Shown here: one piece after another, positions 1-10,634 of the stretch
How the letters are laid out: the number at the start of each line of letters is the position of its first letter
Numbering within the stretch: the stretch's first letter is position 1
DNA from: DATARR01 sp036376245
GTDB taxonomy: Bacteria > Acidobacteriota > Thermoanaerobaculia > Multivoradales > UBA5704
Assembly: GCA_036376245.1 (NCBI GenBank)
Contig: DASVAS010000002.1
Span: 33,861 to 97,860, forward strand
Direction of reading: 5' to 3'
Length of the DNA: 64,000 bases
The notes under the pieces: generated by a model
The model's database searches: none
What the model was told of the DNA's origin: nothing
What the model saw: the letters and a program-made list of their open reading frames with translations, nothing else
Made by a program: the position numbers and the translations under genes

Positions 1-1383
1 CGGGAGACCCTCCGCCGCGTGCGGAAGGTGGCCCAGGAGGAAGGCTGCCACCTGCCCGTGGTGCTGGACCTGATGGGGCCCCGCTACCGTCTCGGCCTGA
101 TCCACGACGAGCCCCGCATGCTGAAGCCCAACAAGGAGGTGGTCCTCGGCACCGAGGGCTCGGGGATCGACCTCCCCGTCGACCCCGAAGTCCTGGAGCA
201 TCTGAAGCCCGGCGAGCGGGTGCTGATCGACAGCGGCCTGATCGAGCTGAAGGTCGAATCCCGGACGGGGGACCGGGTGCGGGCCCGGGTGGTCAACGGC
301 GGTCCGGTGAAGACCCGCAAGGGGCTCAACCTGCCGGACACCAACCTGCCGTTCGACATCTCCGAGAAGGACCGCTCGGACATCGCGTTCGCCGTGGCCG
401 AGGGCGCCGACTACCTGGCGGCCAGCTACGTGGGCGCGGGCGCTCACGTCGAGGCCATCCGCTCCGTGGTCGAGGAGGCCGGCGGGCGCATCCCGATCAT
501 CGCCAAGATCGAGCGCGCCACCGCCATCGACCGCCTGGACGAGATCACCGAGGCGGCGGACGGCATGATGGTCGCCCGCGGCGACCTCGGCGTCGAGGTG
601 CCGCTCTACCAGGTGCCGGTGCTGCAGAAGCGGATCATCGCCGCCTGCCGGCCGGCCGGCAAGCCGGTGATCGTGGCCACCCAGATGCTGGAGTCGATGA
701 TCGAGCAGCCCCGTCCCACCCGGGCCGAGGCCACCGACGTGGCGAACGCCGTGTTCGACGGCGCCGACGCCCTGATGCTGTCGGGGGAGACGGCGGCCGG
801 CAAGTATCCCGTCGTGGTGGTGGAGACCATGGCGCGGATCATCCAGGAGGCGGAGGAATACCAGCGGACGAAGATGCAGCGCCACTCCGCCGAGCCGATC
901 GGCCACATCCACGCCCGGCGGGCCTTCGCCCTCGATCCCGCCGAGGCGGAGATCGACGAGGCGGCCCTGGAGGTGCCGGACATGGTCTCCGCCGCGGCCG
1001 TCTACGTGGCCGAGCAGCTCGAGGCCAACCGCATCGTGGCGTTCAGCCAGAGCGGCTTCACGGCCCGGCTGGTGGCGCGGTACCGGCCGGAGTCCCCGAT
1101 CATGGCCATCACCCCCGACGCCAGGGTGGCCCGCCAGCTCCAGCTCGTCTGGGGCGTGCGGCCGTTCGTGGCCAAGTTCCAGGTGGGAAGCCTGGAGGAC
1201 ATCGTCCAGGTGGTGGAGCGCAAGCTGCTGGAGGTCAAGCTGGTCAAGCCGGGAGACCGGATCATCATCCTCATGGGCCACCCCGTGCGCGAGCGGCCCC
1301 TCACCAACCTGATGCGCGTACATCGGATCCGGGCGCTTCCGGTGGAAGAACAAGCGGAGAAAGTGGAAGAGAAAGCGCCTTGA
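1..1383 (+). CDS. pyk: Pyruvate kinase, 5' end outside the window
   Basis: This is the last enzyme of glycolysis, transferring phosphate from phosphoenolpyruvate to ADP. The frame is open from base 1, so the N-terminal segment carrying the NFSH region lies upstream; the first in-frame GTG (19) is internal, because homology (LDLMGPRYRLG, usual form DLQGPKIRTG) starts at once. The active-site signature AKIERATAIDRL, the MVARGDLGVEVP strand and ATQMLESMIEQPRPTRAE are intact, followed by a C-terminal alpha/beta domain ending EEKAP. The stop overlaps the TTG start of the rhomboid gene (TTGA, 1380-1383). Family assignment is secure; the isozyme cannot be judged. Confidence 0.95.
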   Translation, partial: RETLRRVRKVAQEEGCHLPVVLDLMGPRYRLGLIHDEPRMLKPNKEVVLGTEGSGIDLPVDPEVLEHLKPGERVLIDSGLIELKVESRTGDRVRARVVNGGPVKTRKGLNLPDTNLPFDISEKDRSDIAFAVAEGADYLAASYVGAGAHVEAIRSVVEEAGGRIPIIAKIERATAIDRLDEITEAADGMMVARGDLGVEVPLYQVPVLQKRIIAACRPAGKPVIVATQMLESMIEQPRPTRAEATDVANAVFDGADALMLSGETAAGKYPVVVVETMARIIQEAEEYQRTKMQRHSAEPIGHIHARRAFALDPAEAEIDEAALEVPDMVSAAAVYVAEQLEANRIVAFSQSGFTARLVARYRPESPIMAITPDARVARQLQLVWGVRPFVAKFQVGSLEDIVQVVERKLLEVKLVKPGDRIIILMGHPVRERPLTNLMRVHRIRALPVEEQAEKVEEKAP

Positions 1384-2096
1384 TCCCCTTACGCGATCAC
1401 CATGCCCGCAAGACGGCGACCCCGGTCGTCAACGTGCTGCTGATCGCGGCGAACGCTCTGGCCTTCTTCTACGAGCTGTCGCTGGGCGCACGGCTGGAGG
1501 GCTTCGTGATGTCGGCGGCGTTCGTGCCGGCGCGGCTCACGGAGGACGGGCTCACGATCGGCGATCTCCCCCTGGGGCTGGAGAGCGGCCTGATCTCCAT
1601 GTTCCTGCACGGCGGCTGGATGCACTTCCTGGGCAACATGCTCTTCCTCTGGGTGTTCGGCGACAACATCGAGGAACGCCTGGGCAAGCTCCGCTACCTG
1701 GCCTTCTATCTCCTCGCCGGCTACGCCGCGACCTGGGCGCACCTGATGGCCAACCCGGGATCGATGGTGCCGGCGATCGGGGCCAGCGGCGCCATCTCGG
1801 GGGTGTTGGGGGCCTATCTGTTCCTCCATCCCACGGCGAAGATCGAGACGCTGGTCATCTTCGTCATCTTCTTCCGCACGTTCCTGGTGCCGGCCTGGGT
1901 GTTCCTGCCGATCTGGTTCCTGATGCAGATCCTGCCCGGGATCGCGTCGCTGCGGACCGTCGGCGCGGAGGCGGGCGGGGTGGCCTGGTTCGCCCACATC
2001 GGCGGCTTCGTCGCCGGGCCGATCCTGCTGTTCCTCCTGGGGGGATGGCGCAAGCGGCCGCCGCGCCGCGAAGAACGTCCGGGGCCCTGGACTTGA
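1380..2096 (+). CDS. Rhomboid family intramembrane serine protease
   Basis: A 238-residue multi-pass membrane protein that should cleave transmembrane substrates within the membrane. The hallmark loop HGGWMHFLGNMLFLWVFGDN lies near residues 80-99. The catalytic Ser motif GASGAISG is in a later helix, and the catalytic His is in HIGGFVAGP near the C terminus, so it looks active. The TTG start overlaps the pyk stop by 4 nt, implying translational coupling. The end overlaps the next gene by a second TTGA. The soluble tail after the last helix is short and basic (GGWRKRPPRREERPG). Substrate unknown. Confidence 0.9.
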   Translation: MIPLRDHHARKTATPVVNVLLIAANALAFFYELSLGARLEGFVMSAAFVPARLTEDGLTIGDLPLGLESGLISMFLHGGWMHFLGNMLFLWVFGDNIEERLGKLRYLAFYLLAGYAATWAHLMANPGSMVPAIGASGAISGVLGAYLFLHPTAKIETLVIFVIFFRTFLVPAWVFLPIWFLMQILPGIASLRTVGAEAGGVAWFAHIGGFVAGPILLFLLGGWRKRPPRREERPGPWT

Positions 2097-3571
2097 AGCT
2101 CCGCCTCGCGCTGTTGGGGGTTCTGGTTTGTCTGACGGGGCTGGCCTACGCCTGGCGGTTCGAGCCGCAGGTCCTCCTCTTCCGGGATGACGTGAAGGTC
2201 GACCTCGCCGCGTTCCGGACCCGGGTGGCGCATCTCTCGGATCTCCACATCCGCGGCGAGATGACGCTGCACGACCGCCTCCTGGAGGAAATCAACCGAT
2301 CCGCCCCGGACGTCATCGTCATCAGCGGCGACCTCATCAAGGACGTGCCAGGCCCCGAGGGGTTCGAGCACAACGCCCGGGCCGTGGCCGCCTTCGTCAG
2401 CCAGTTGCGGCGGATCGCGCCGGTCTACGCCGTCCAGGGCCACAGCGAGCACCAGGGGGAGCTGGTCGGCCTGCTCGACCAGGCCGGCCTGGAGTGGCTG
2501 TCCAACGAGGGGCGGCTGATCGGCCCCGGCGGCGGCATCCTGCTCCTGGGATTGAACCAGCAGGTGGGGTATGACCACCTGGGGACAAGATACCGCCCGC
2601 CGTTCCGGCTCGTGGAGGTGGACGGAGCGCGGCTGTACGGCGCGAAGAGAGGTGAGCCCTACCGGAACTTCTACAGCCACTACGACCCCGCGCCGGCGAG
2701 CCTGGCGGACGCCGGAGGTCCCCTGGCCTGGAGCGGCTACGAGGTGACCTGCGACGCCTGGATCGACAACGAGGAGGCTGGGGTGGGGCTCGCCCTGCAC
2801 AGCCGCTACGTCCTGGGCGAGGACCGCCTGATCGAGATCAGCCGCGACGGCTCGCGCTGGAACCTGGACGAGGGCGCCTTCGGGATGTTCGTCCACGGCT
2901 CCGCCCTGGCCGGCCGCCCGAGCACGGGAGTCCGCCCGAAGGCGAAGCGCTGGTACCGGCTGCGGGTGCGGACGGACGTGGAGCCGGACCGGCTGGTCGT
3001 CCGCTCCAAGGTCTGGCCCGTGGATCAGGAGGAGCCGGGGGACTGGCAGGCCGTGGGCGAGGACCGTTCGCGGCTGCGACCGGTATCGGGAACCGTGGGT
3101 CTCTGGGCCTCGGGAGGCGGCACGGTGGCCTACCGCAACCTGCGGGTGGTGGATCACGGCGGGAGGGTGCTGCTGGACGAGCCTCTGTCCGCCCAGCCTC
3201 AGGGATTCCGGGTGGGAGCACGGGGGACGCGCATCGAGATGGCCCTGGCCCGCAGCCCCGAGTTTTCACCGGAGACGCCGGTGGTCGTCCTCTCCCACGT
3301 GCCGGATGTGATCCGCGAGGCGTCAAGGAGGGGCTTCGCCGCGGTGCTGGCCGGCCACACCCACGGCGGCCAGATCCGCCTCCCCCTCTTCGGGGCTTTG
3401 ACCACGCGCACTTCTCTTGGCCCTTACTACGACCTGGGCCGCTTCGAGTTCGCCGCCCCCAACGCCCGGGGGACGACGACGCTCTACATCAACTCGGGGA
3501 TCGGGATGTCGGTGCTGCCTGTCCGCTTCTGGTGCCCGCCAAGGTGGGCGATGGTGGAGTTGGGGAACTAG
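2093..3571 (+). CDS. Membrane-anchored metallophosphoesterase with an inserted beta-sandwich-like domain
   Basis: A calcineurin-like phosphoesterase of 492 residues when started at TTG 2093, which forms a TTGA overlap with the rhomboid stop; an ATG at 2045 would need a 52-nt overlap. One N-terminal membrane helix is followed by HLSDLH (residues 48-53), SGDLIKD (78-84), SHVPD (401-405) and GHTHGGQ (421-427). The usual GNHD/E block reads GHSEH (116-120), replacing the metal-ligand Asn and the following His. Residues about 165-360 interrupt the fold with a segment (WSGYEVTCDAWIDNEEAG, WYRLRVRT, VAYRNLRVVD) resembling LamG/DUF1080-type sandwiches. Substrate unknown. Its TAG shares bases with the convergent stop of the next gene (CTAG, 3568-3571). 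Confidence 0.8.
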   Translation: MKLRLALLGVLVCLTGLAYAWRFEPQVLLFRDDVKVDLAAFRTRVAHLSDLHIRGEMTLHDRLLEEINRSAPDVIVISGDLIKDVPGPEGFEHNARAVAAFVSQLRRIAPVYAVQGHSEHQGELVGLLDQAGLEWLSNEGRLIGPGGGILLLGLNQQVGYDHLGTRYRPPFRLVEVDGARLYGAKRGEPYRNFYSHYDPAPASLADAGGPLAWSGYEVTCDAWIDNEEAGVGLALHSRYVLGEDRLIEISRDGSRWNLDEGAFGMFVHGSALAGRPSTGVRPKAKRWYRLRVRTDVEPDRLVVRSKVWPVDQEEPGDWQAVGEDRSRLRPVSGTVGLWASGGGTVAYRNLRVVDHGGRVLLDEPLSAQPQGFRVGARGTRIEMALARSPEFSPETPVVVLSHVPDVIREASRRGFAAVLAGHTHGGQIRLPLFGALTTRTSLGPYYDLGRFEFAAPNARGTTTLYINSGIGMSVLPVRFWCPPRWAMVELGN

Positions 3572-4446
3572 CTCGCGAAGACTTCGTCCAGAGAGCGGGC
3601 GGTCAGGATGCGCTCGGCCCAGCGGAGGCGCGTCTCCGAATCCGCCGCGTCTATACGTGCCCGATCGCTGGACCGGATGGCACCGAACTTAAGCTCCAAC
3701 TGCCGCAGGAGAAACCTACTCTCTCCCTCCCGCTGACCATCCGACTTCCACTCTCGGGTCCATTCCATGACAGTGTGTCGTAGCATTGGCCGTATCTCCT
3801 CAAGACCAATTATCGCAGAAATCCGCGCACCTGGGAACCTCCCCGGCAGAAGAGACTCTTTCAGGAATGCCAGGAACGCCCGCCGCAGGTCCGCGTGTTC
3901 CGGACCTGTCAGAAGCCGGCTCAACCTCTCGATGGGCTCCTCGAGCTCGTCCGAGGTACGGCTCCGCTCCAGCTCGAAGAGCAGCCGGACCAGGTTGTCC
4001 GGATCGGACGGGAGCGGAGCGCGCGAGACGTCGATCAGACGGAAGGGAGCGTCCGGGCTCTCTGTCCACCTCCCCGGACCGTTGTAGAGCACCACGCACA
4101 GGACCGGCGGCAGATCCACCGCCGAGCGGGAGATCTCGCCGCTGCGGATCAGATCCTGGAGGAACAGACCGGAGTAGACAGAGCTCCGGAGGTCCATCCG
4201 GGGATCGGGCTCGGACTGGAACTCCAGGAGCAGGTACAGAGGACCTTCAGGTCCGTGGAGCCGCCAGACGAGATCCTGTTCCCGCCGTTCCAGGCGGTCG
4301 CTGAGGTAGACCCCGTTTCCCTTTTCCAGATCCCCGGCTCCCACGACCTCCGGCAGGTAGCCTCGCAGCAGATCCTCCACCATCCGGGGATGGGAGAAGA
4401 GCAGGCGATAGCTGCCGTCATGCCGTTCGGGCGAGGGTGTCTGCAC
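3568..4446 (-). CDS. Rpn/YhgA-type PD-(D/E)XK nuclease family protein
   Basis: A 292-residue protein matching the recombination-promoting nuclease/putative transposase family. The N-terminal pattern (HDGSYRLLFSHPRMVEDLLRGYLPE) is typical, as is the core LYLLLEFQSEPDPRM near residues 90-105, whose E-x-Q fits the PD-(D/E)XK active site. The C-terminal helical part (ERILTARSLDEVFAS) ends like DUF4351 members. Family members are DNA endonucleases thought to act in RecA-independent recombination; the role here is inferred. The gene stands alone at the end of the minus block and is less GC-biased than its neighbours, which fits a mobile accessory gene. A TATAGG box about 12 nt upstream of the ATG may mark a very short leader. 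Confidence 0.75.
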   Translation of the reverse strand: MQTPSPERHDGSYRLLFSHPRMVEDLLRGYLPEVVGAGDLEKGNGVYLSDRLERREQDLVWRLHGPEGPLYLLLEFQSEPDPRMDLRSSVYSGLFLQDLIRSGEISRSAVDLPPVLCVVLYNGPGRWTESPDAPFRLIDVSRAPLPSDPDNLVRLLFELERSRTSDELEEPIERLSRLLTGPEHADLRRAFLAFLKESLLPGRFPGARISAIIGLEEIRPMLRHTVMEWTREWKSDGQREGESRFLLRQLELKFGAIRSSDRARIDAADSETRLRWAERILTARSLDEVFAS

Positions 4447-4551
4447 ACCCTATAAAGACGTAAAAACGGTCTCCAATCTGAAAAGCCCTAGTAGAACAAG
4501 GGTTCTGAGACCCCCTTTCGAGGACTCTTCGAGATCTGCCGAAATGTCGCT

Positions 4552-5151
4552 TCAGATCCCCGAAGCGGGTGGCTGCGCGGGCGGCACCGCGCCTCCGCCC
4601 CGCAGGATGAGGCGGGCGAAGCGCACGAAGTACTCGATGCCGGAGTAGGCGGTGATGATCACCGTCACCCACAGCGAGATCGGCGCCAGGTGCCGGAACT
4701 CGCCCAACTGGTTGTAGATGATCAGCAGGGCGATGGCGATGATCTGGACGGTGGTCTTGATCTTGCCCGAGAGGCCGGCGGGGATCACCAGGTTCTCGGC
4801 CGCAGCGAAGCTGCGCAGCGAGGTCACCGCGAACTCCCGGGCGATGATGACCACCACCATCCAGGCCGGCACGACCCGGGGGTCGAGCTCCACCAGGGAG
4901 ATGAAGGCCGCCGACACCAGGATCTTGTCCGCCGCCGGGTCGAGCAGGGTGCCCAGACGGGTGACCTGCTGCCGGCGCCGCGCCAGATAGCCGTCCAGGA
5001 AGTCCATCAACGACGCCAGCAGGAACAGGCCGAGGCCCCACCACTCCTTGCCGTCGAACTTGGTGAGCAGCACGACGACCAGCGGCGGCACCAGCAGGAT
5101 GCGGAACAGCGAGAGCAGGTTGGGCAGGTTGAGCATCGGCTTTGAAGGCAC
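4552..5151 (-). CDS. pgsA: CDP-diacylglycerol-glycerol-3-phosphate 3-phosphatidyltransferase
   Basis: Makes phosphatidylglycerophosphate, the first committed step to phosphatidylglycerol, in the inner membrane. The CDP-alcohol phosphatidyltransferase signature is complete: MDFLDGYLARRRQQVTRLG followed by TLLDPAADKIL, matching DG(x)2AR(x)8G(x)3D(x)3D. The N-terminal MLNLPNLLSLFRILLVPP is typical of PgsA, so the internal ATG at 5136 is a credible alternative start. Length 199 residues is normal. It follows a lytic transglycosylase gene in the same direction after about 60 nt. Other CDP-alcohol transferases such as cardiolipin or PI synthases are less likely given this N terminus. Confidence 0.88.
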   Translation of the reverse strand: MPSKPMLNLPNLLSLFRILLVPPLVVVLLTKFDGKEWWGLGLFLLASLMDFLDGYLARRRQQVTRLGTLLDPAADKILVSAAFISLVELDPRVVPAWMVVVIIAREFAVTSLRSFAAAENLVIPAGLSGKIKTTVQIIAIALLIIYNQLGEFRHLAPISLWVTVIITAYSGIEYFVRFARLILRGGGAVPPAQPPASGI

Positions 5152-5211
5152 ACGTACGGCCGGGGGGCATTCTATGCCACCCGGGCGCGGGCGGAACCAG
5201 GCTTCACGGGA

Positions 5212-5928
5212 CTACCGCTTGCCGCTCAGGGAGGTCGTGATCAGGGGCCGGCCGTTGGCCTGGCGGATGACGTAGGGCTTGCGGCGGACGCCGCCGTAGC
5301 CGGTCCAGGTGGTGTTGGAGGAACCGGAGCCCGAGCCGGAGCTGGAGGACAGCGAGGCGAAGGAGACGTCGCCGCCACGGTAGAGCGACAGCACCCGCTG
5401 CACGTAGGCCCGCGTCTCGGCGTACGGCGGGATCCCCCGGTGCCTCTCCACCGCTCCGGGCCCGGCGTTGTAGGCGGCCAGGGCCAGCTCTACCTTGCCC
5501 GCGAACCGGTCGAGCATCTGGCGCAGGTACAACGTGCCGCCCCGGATGTTCTCCGCCGGATCGTATGGGTCGCCGACCTTGAGCAGGCTCGCCGTGGCCG
5601 GCATGAGCTGCATCAGTCCGATGGCGCCCTTGTTGGAGACGGCGCGGTGGTTGTAGCCGGACTCGGTCTGGATGACCGCCTTGACCAATTGCGGGTCGAG
5701 GTTCTGGTCGCCGCTGTGCTGGAGGATCAGGGGCTCGAGCTCGGGATCCGGGGCGGCGACGAGGCGGGTCGACAGCCGCCGCGCGCGCTGCGTGGAATTC
5801 TCGTTCAGGATGACCTTGCGGCCGCTCGCCCCGATGGTGACCTTCACGTCCCCGGCCGCCGCCATGGAGGGGCAGACGCAGAGCGCGATGAACAGCCAGG
5901 CGAGGGCACGAATGCCCGTTCTCTTCAC
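5212..5928 (-). CDS. Secreted lytic transglycosylase (SLT domain)
   Basis: A 238-residue periplasmic enzyme expected to cleave peptidoglycan glycan strands to 1,6-anhydro products. Residues 1-25 form a signal peptide ending CVCPSMAAAG. The SLT fold follows with the catalytic Glu in IQTESGYNHRAVSNKGAIG, then LMQLMPATA, ENIRGGTLYLRQML and AAYNAGPGAVERHRGIPPY. The C terminus holds a Ser/Gly-rich stretch (SSSSGSGSGSSNTTW) and a basic end. The soluble goose-type lysozyme-like core resembles Slt/MltE-type enzymes rather than MltA or MltB. The gap to alaS contains terminator-like hairpins. Confidence 0.88.
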   Translation of the reverse strand: MKRTGIRALAWLFIALCVCPSMAAAGDVKVTIGASGRKVILNENSTQRARRLSTRLVAAPDPELEPLILQHSGDQNLDPQLVKAVIQTESGYNHRAVSNKGAIGLMQLMPATASLLKVGDPYDPAENIRGGTLYLRQMLDRFAGKVELALAAYNAGPGAVERHRGIPPYAETRAYVQRVLSLYRGGDVSFASLSSSSGSGSGSSNTTWTGYGGVRRKPYVIRQANGRPLITTSLSGKR

Positions 5929-6046
5929 GACAGCCCCTTCTGAAAGAGTGCCGCGATCCTGGTGCTAGCGATCGATGGTGATGCTTCGGCTGGGGCCTAT
6001 CTTATTCAGAAATAGGGAGATTGCAAGACCCGGAGGGAAATGGAAA

Positions 6047-6067
6047 GGGCGGGGATGATCCCCGCCC
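6047..6067 (-). terminator. Perfect hairpin downstream of alaS
   Basis: GGGCGGGGAT at 6047-6056 pairs with ATCCCCGCCC at 6058-6067, a 10-bp perfect dyad. On the minus strand it is followed by a CTTTCC stretch rather than a clean U-run. A second, weaker dyad (6078-6098) touches the alaS stop. Together they probably end alaS transcripts before the lytic transglycosylase gene. Confidence 0.5.
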
Positions 6068-6099
6068 CTACAGATTGTGGTGGTCTCCAGGTGGAGCCA

Positions 6100-8771
<2,672 letters not shown>

Positions 8772-8775
<4 letters not shown>

Positions 8776-9221
8776 GATTCGTCGATGTCCAGGCCGTCCG
8801 GCCGATCGTTCAAAACGGCAACGATAGCACGGCGGGAAAAGCCCTTGCGTTCGAGATGGCGGGCGAGGGCCATGGGGTCCGTGCCGCCCTTGCGCTCCCA
8901 CTTCGCGGCGGCCTCGCGGGCGGCGGGCAGATCGTCGTCCGGCAGATCGGCGAGGGCCGCCTCGACGGCGTCCTCGTCAGCCCCCCGTTTCAGCAGCTCG
9001 GCCCGCAGGCGCGCCCGTCCTTCGCCCTTGGAGCTTCGCGATTCCACGAAGTCCCGGGCGGCGGCCCGGTCGTCCAGATACCCCTCGGACCGCAACCGGT
9101 CGAGGGCCGCTTCGATTTCCTCGGGGGGAAAACCCCGCTGGGCGAGCTTCCTCTCCAGCTCGCGCCGGAAGTGGGCGCGGGTGGCGAGGAGTTGGACGGA
9201 TTTGAGGTAGGCGGGATTCAT
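8772..9221 (-). CDS. recX: RecX-type regulator of RecA
   Basis: A 149-residue all-helical protein that modulates RecA filaments. Three-helix repeats are visible: RAHFRRELERKLAQRGFPPEEIEAALDRL, then GYLDDRAAARDFVESR, then ALARHLERKGFSRRAIVAVL. The ATG at 9221 (MNPAYLKSVQLL) is preferred because the 25 residues encoded upstream come from the palindromic repeat at 9246-9430. It overlaps alaS by 4 nt, so the two are likely co-translated. No recA lies in this window. Confidence 0.82.
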
Positions 9222-9245
9222 TGTGTGTTGCCGACTGGGGCAGGC

Positions 9246-9430
9246 GCCCTCCGAGACCTCACCCCCTGGCCCCCTCTCCCGTCGCCCTCCCCCCAACCGG
9301 GAGAGGGGGAACGATGAGGAAGCGATATTGCCTTTTCCGGGGTGGGCAAGAACGGTTCAGCTACGTCCCCCCTCTCCCGGTCGGGGGGAGGGGGTGGGAG
9401 AGGGGGCCAGGGGGTGAGGTCTCGGAGGGC
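9246..9430. repeat. Long palindromic intergenic element, arms about 65 nt
   Basis: The left arm (9246-9310) and right arm (about 9366-9430) are near-perfect inverted copies, beginning GCCCTCCGAGACCTCACCCC and containing CCCTCTCCC blocks; they differ only around the centre of each arm. The loop is about 55 nt. It fills most of the gap between pilT and recX and starts about 25 nt upstream of the recX ATG. It resembles the CCTCACCCC/CCCTCTCCC dispersed palindromes seen in many GC-rich genomes (MITE-like or REP-like). No coding capacity is evident. Confidence 0.85.
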
Positions 9431-9461
9431 AGGCCGCCCCGGAGGCCACCGCCCCCTGGAC

Positions 9462-10634
9462 CTAGTTCTGCTCCAGCTCGAAGCTGAGATCCCCGCCCAG
9501 CAGGTCGCTCTCGCCGGGCATCTGCAGCGACTCTTCCATCTGCTCGCGGGAGACGTCGGCCGTGAACTGCACGCCCTGGATCTTGAGCCGGAACTCGTCG
9601 GGGTTGGTGGCCCGCTTGAGCGCCTCGTCCAGGGTGATCAGGCCGCTCTTGTAGAGCTGGAAGAGCGACTGGTCGAACGTCTGCATGCCGTACTGGCTGG
9701 TGCCCAGCGCGATCTGCTCGCGGATGTACTTGGTCTTCTCCTTGGTCTCGATGCACTCGCGGATGTACGCCGTCGAGATCAGGATCTCGGCGGCGGGCAC
9801 GCGGCCCATGCCGTCGGCCCGCGGCACCAGGCGCAGGGAGATGACCGACTTCAACACCTGCGAGAGCTGGATGCGGATCTGCTTCTGGTGGTGCGGCGGG
9901 AAGACCGAGATGATGCGGTTGATCGTCTCCGTCGCGTCCAGGGTGTGCAGGGTCGAGAACACGAGATGGCCGGTCTCGGCGGCCAGCAGCGCCGTCTCGA
10001 TCGTCTCGTAGTCGCGCATTTCGCCCACGAGGATGACGTCGGGGTCCTGGCGCAGGGCGGCGCGCAGGGCGCCGGCGAAGGAGTGGGTGTCGACGTCGAT
10101 CTCGCGCTGGTTGACGATCGACTTCTTGTCGCGGTGCAGGAACTCGATCGGGTCCTCGACGGTGATGACGTGCTCCGTGCGCGTCGAGTTGATGTAGTCG
10201 ATCATCGCCGCCAAGCTGGTCGACTTGCCCGAGCCGGTGGTGCCGGTGCAGAGGATGAGGCCGCGCCGCTCCTCGCAGATCTTCTCGAGCACCGGCGGCA
10301 GCATCAGCTCGCGGACGCTCTGGATGCGCGCCGGGATGACGCGCAGCACCAGGCCCACCGCGCCGCGCTGCTGGAAGACGTTGCAGCGGAAACGGCCGAG
10401 GCCCGGCACCGAGTAGGCGATGTCGAGCTCCAGCTCCTCCTTGAAGCGCTGCTTCTGGCGCGCGTTCATCATGGAGAACGCCATCGCGATGGTGTCCTCC
10501 TGCATCAGGCGCTTCAGCTCTCCCAGGGGGATCAGGTCGCCGTCCACCCGGATCACCGGATGGCTCCCCACCTTGAGGTGGAGGTCGGACGCCTTTCGTT
10601 CCACCGCGATCTTCAGCAGGTCGTTGATGTTCAT
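9462..10634 (-). CDS. pilT: Type IV pilus retraction ATPase, PilT/PilU family
   Basis: A cytoplasmic hexameric motor that powers pilus retraction and twitching. The N-terminal PAS-like domain (ASDLHLKVGSHPVIRVDGDL) leads into the RecA-like core: Walker A GTTGSGKST (about 134-142), Asp box VITVEDPIEFLH, Walker B VGEMRDYETIETALLAAE, His box GHLVFSTLHT. The C-terminal SQYGMQTFDQSLFQLYKSGLI resembles PilU as well as PilT, so the paralog is uncertain. The ATG directly abuts the ilvE stop (TAG then ATG), indicating co-transcription. No other pilus genes are in the window. Length 390 residues is normal. Confidence 0.9.
   Translation of the reverse strand: MNINDLLKIAVERKASDLHLKVGSHPVIRVDGDLIPLGELKRLMQEDTIAMAFSMMNARQKQRFKEELELDIAYSVPGLGRFRCNVFQQRGAVGLVLRVIPARIQSVRELMLPPVLEKICEERRGLILCTGTTGSGKSTSLAAMIDYINSTRTEHVITVEDPIEFLHRDKKSIVNQREIDVDTHSFAGALRAALRQDPDVILVGEMRDYETIETALLAAETGHLVFSTLHTLDATETINRIISVFPPHHQKQIRIQLSQVLKSVISLRLVPRADGMGRVPAAEILISTAYIRECIETKEKTKYIREQIALGTSQYGMQTFDQSLFQLYKSGLITLDEALKRATNPDEFRLKIQGVQFTADVSREQMEESLQMPGESDLLGGDLSFELEQN

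Noticed and set aside
9246..9430. Insertion sequence or transposon
   Set aside because: No transposase coding capacity within or beside the palindrome.
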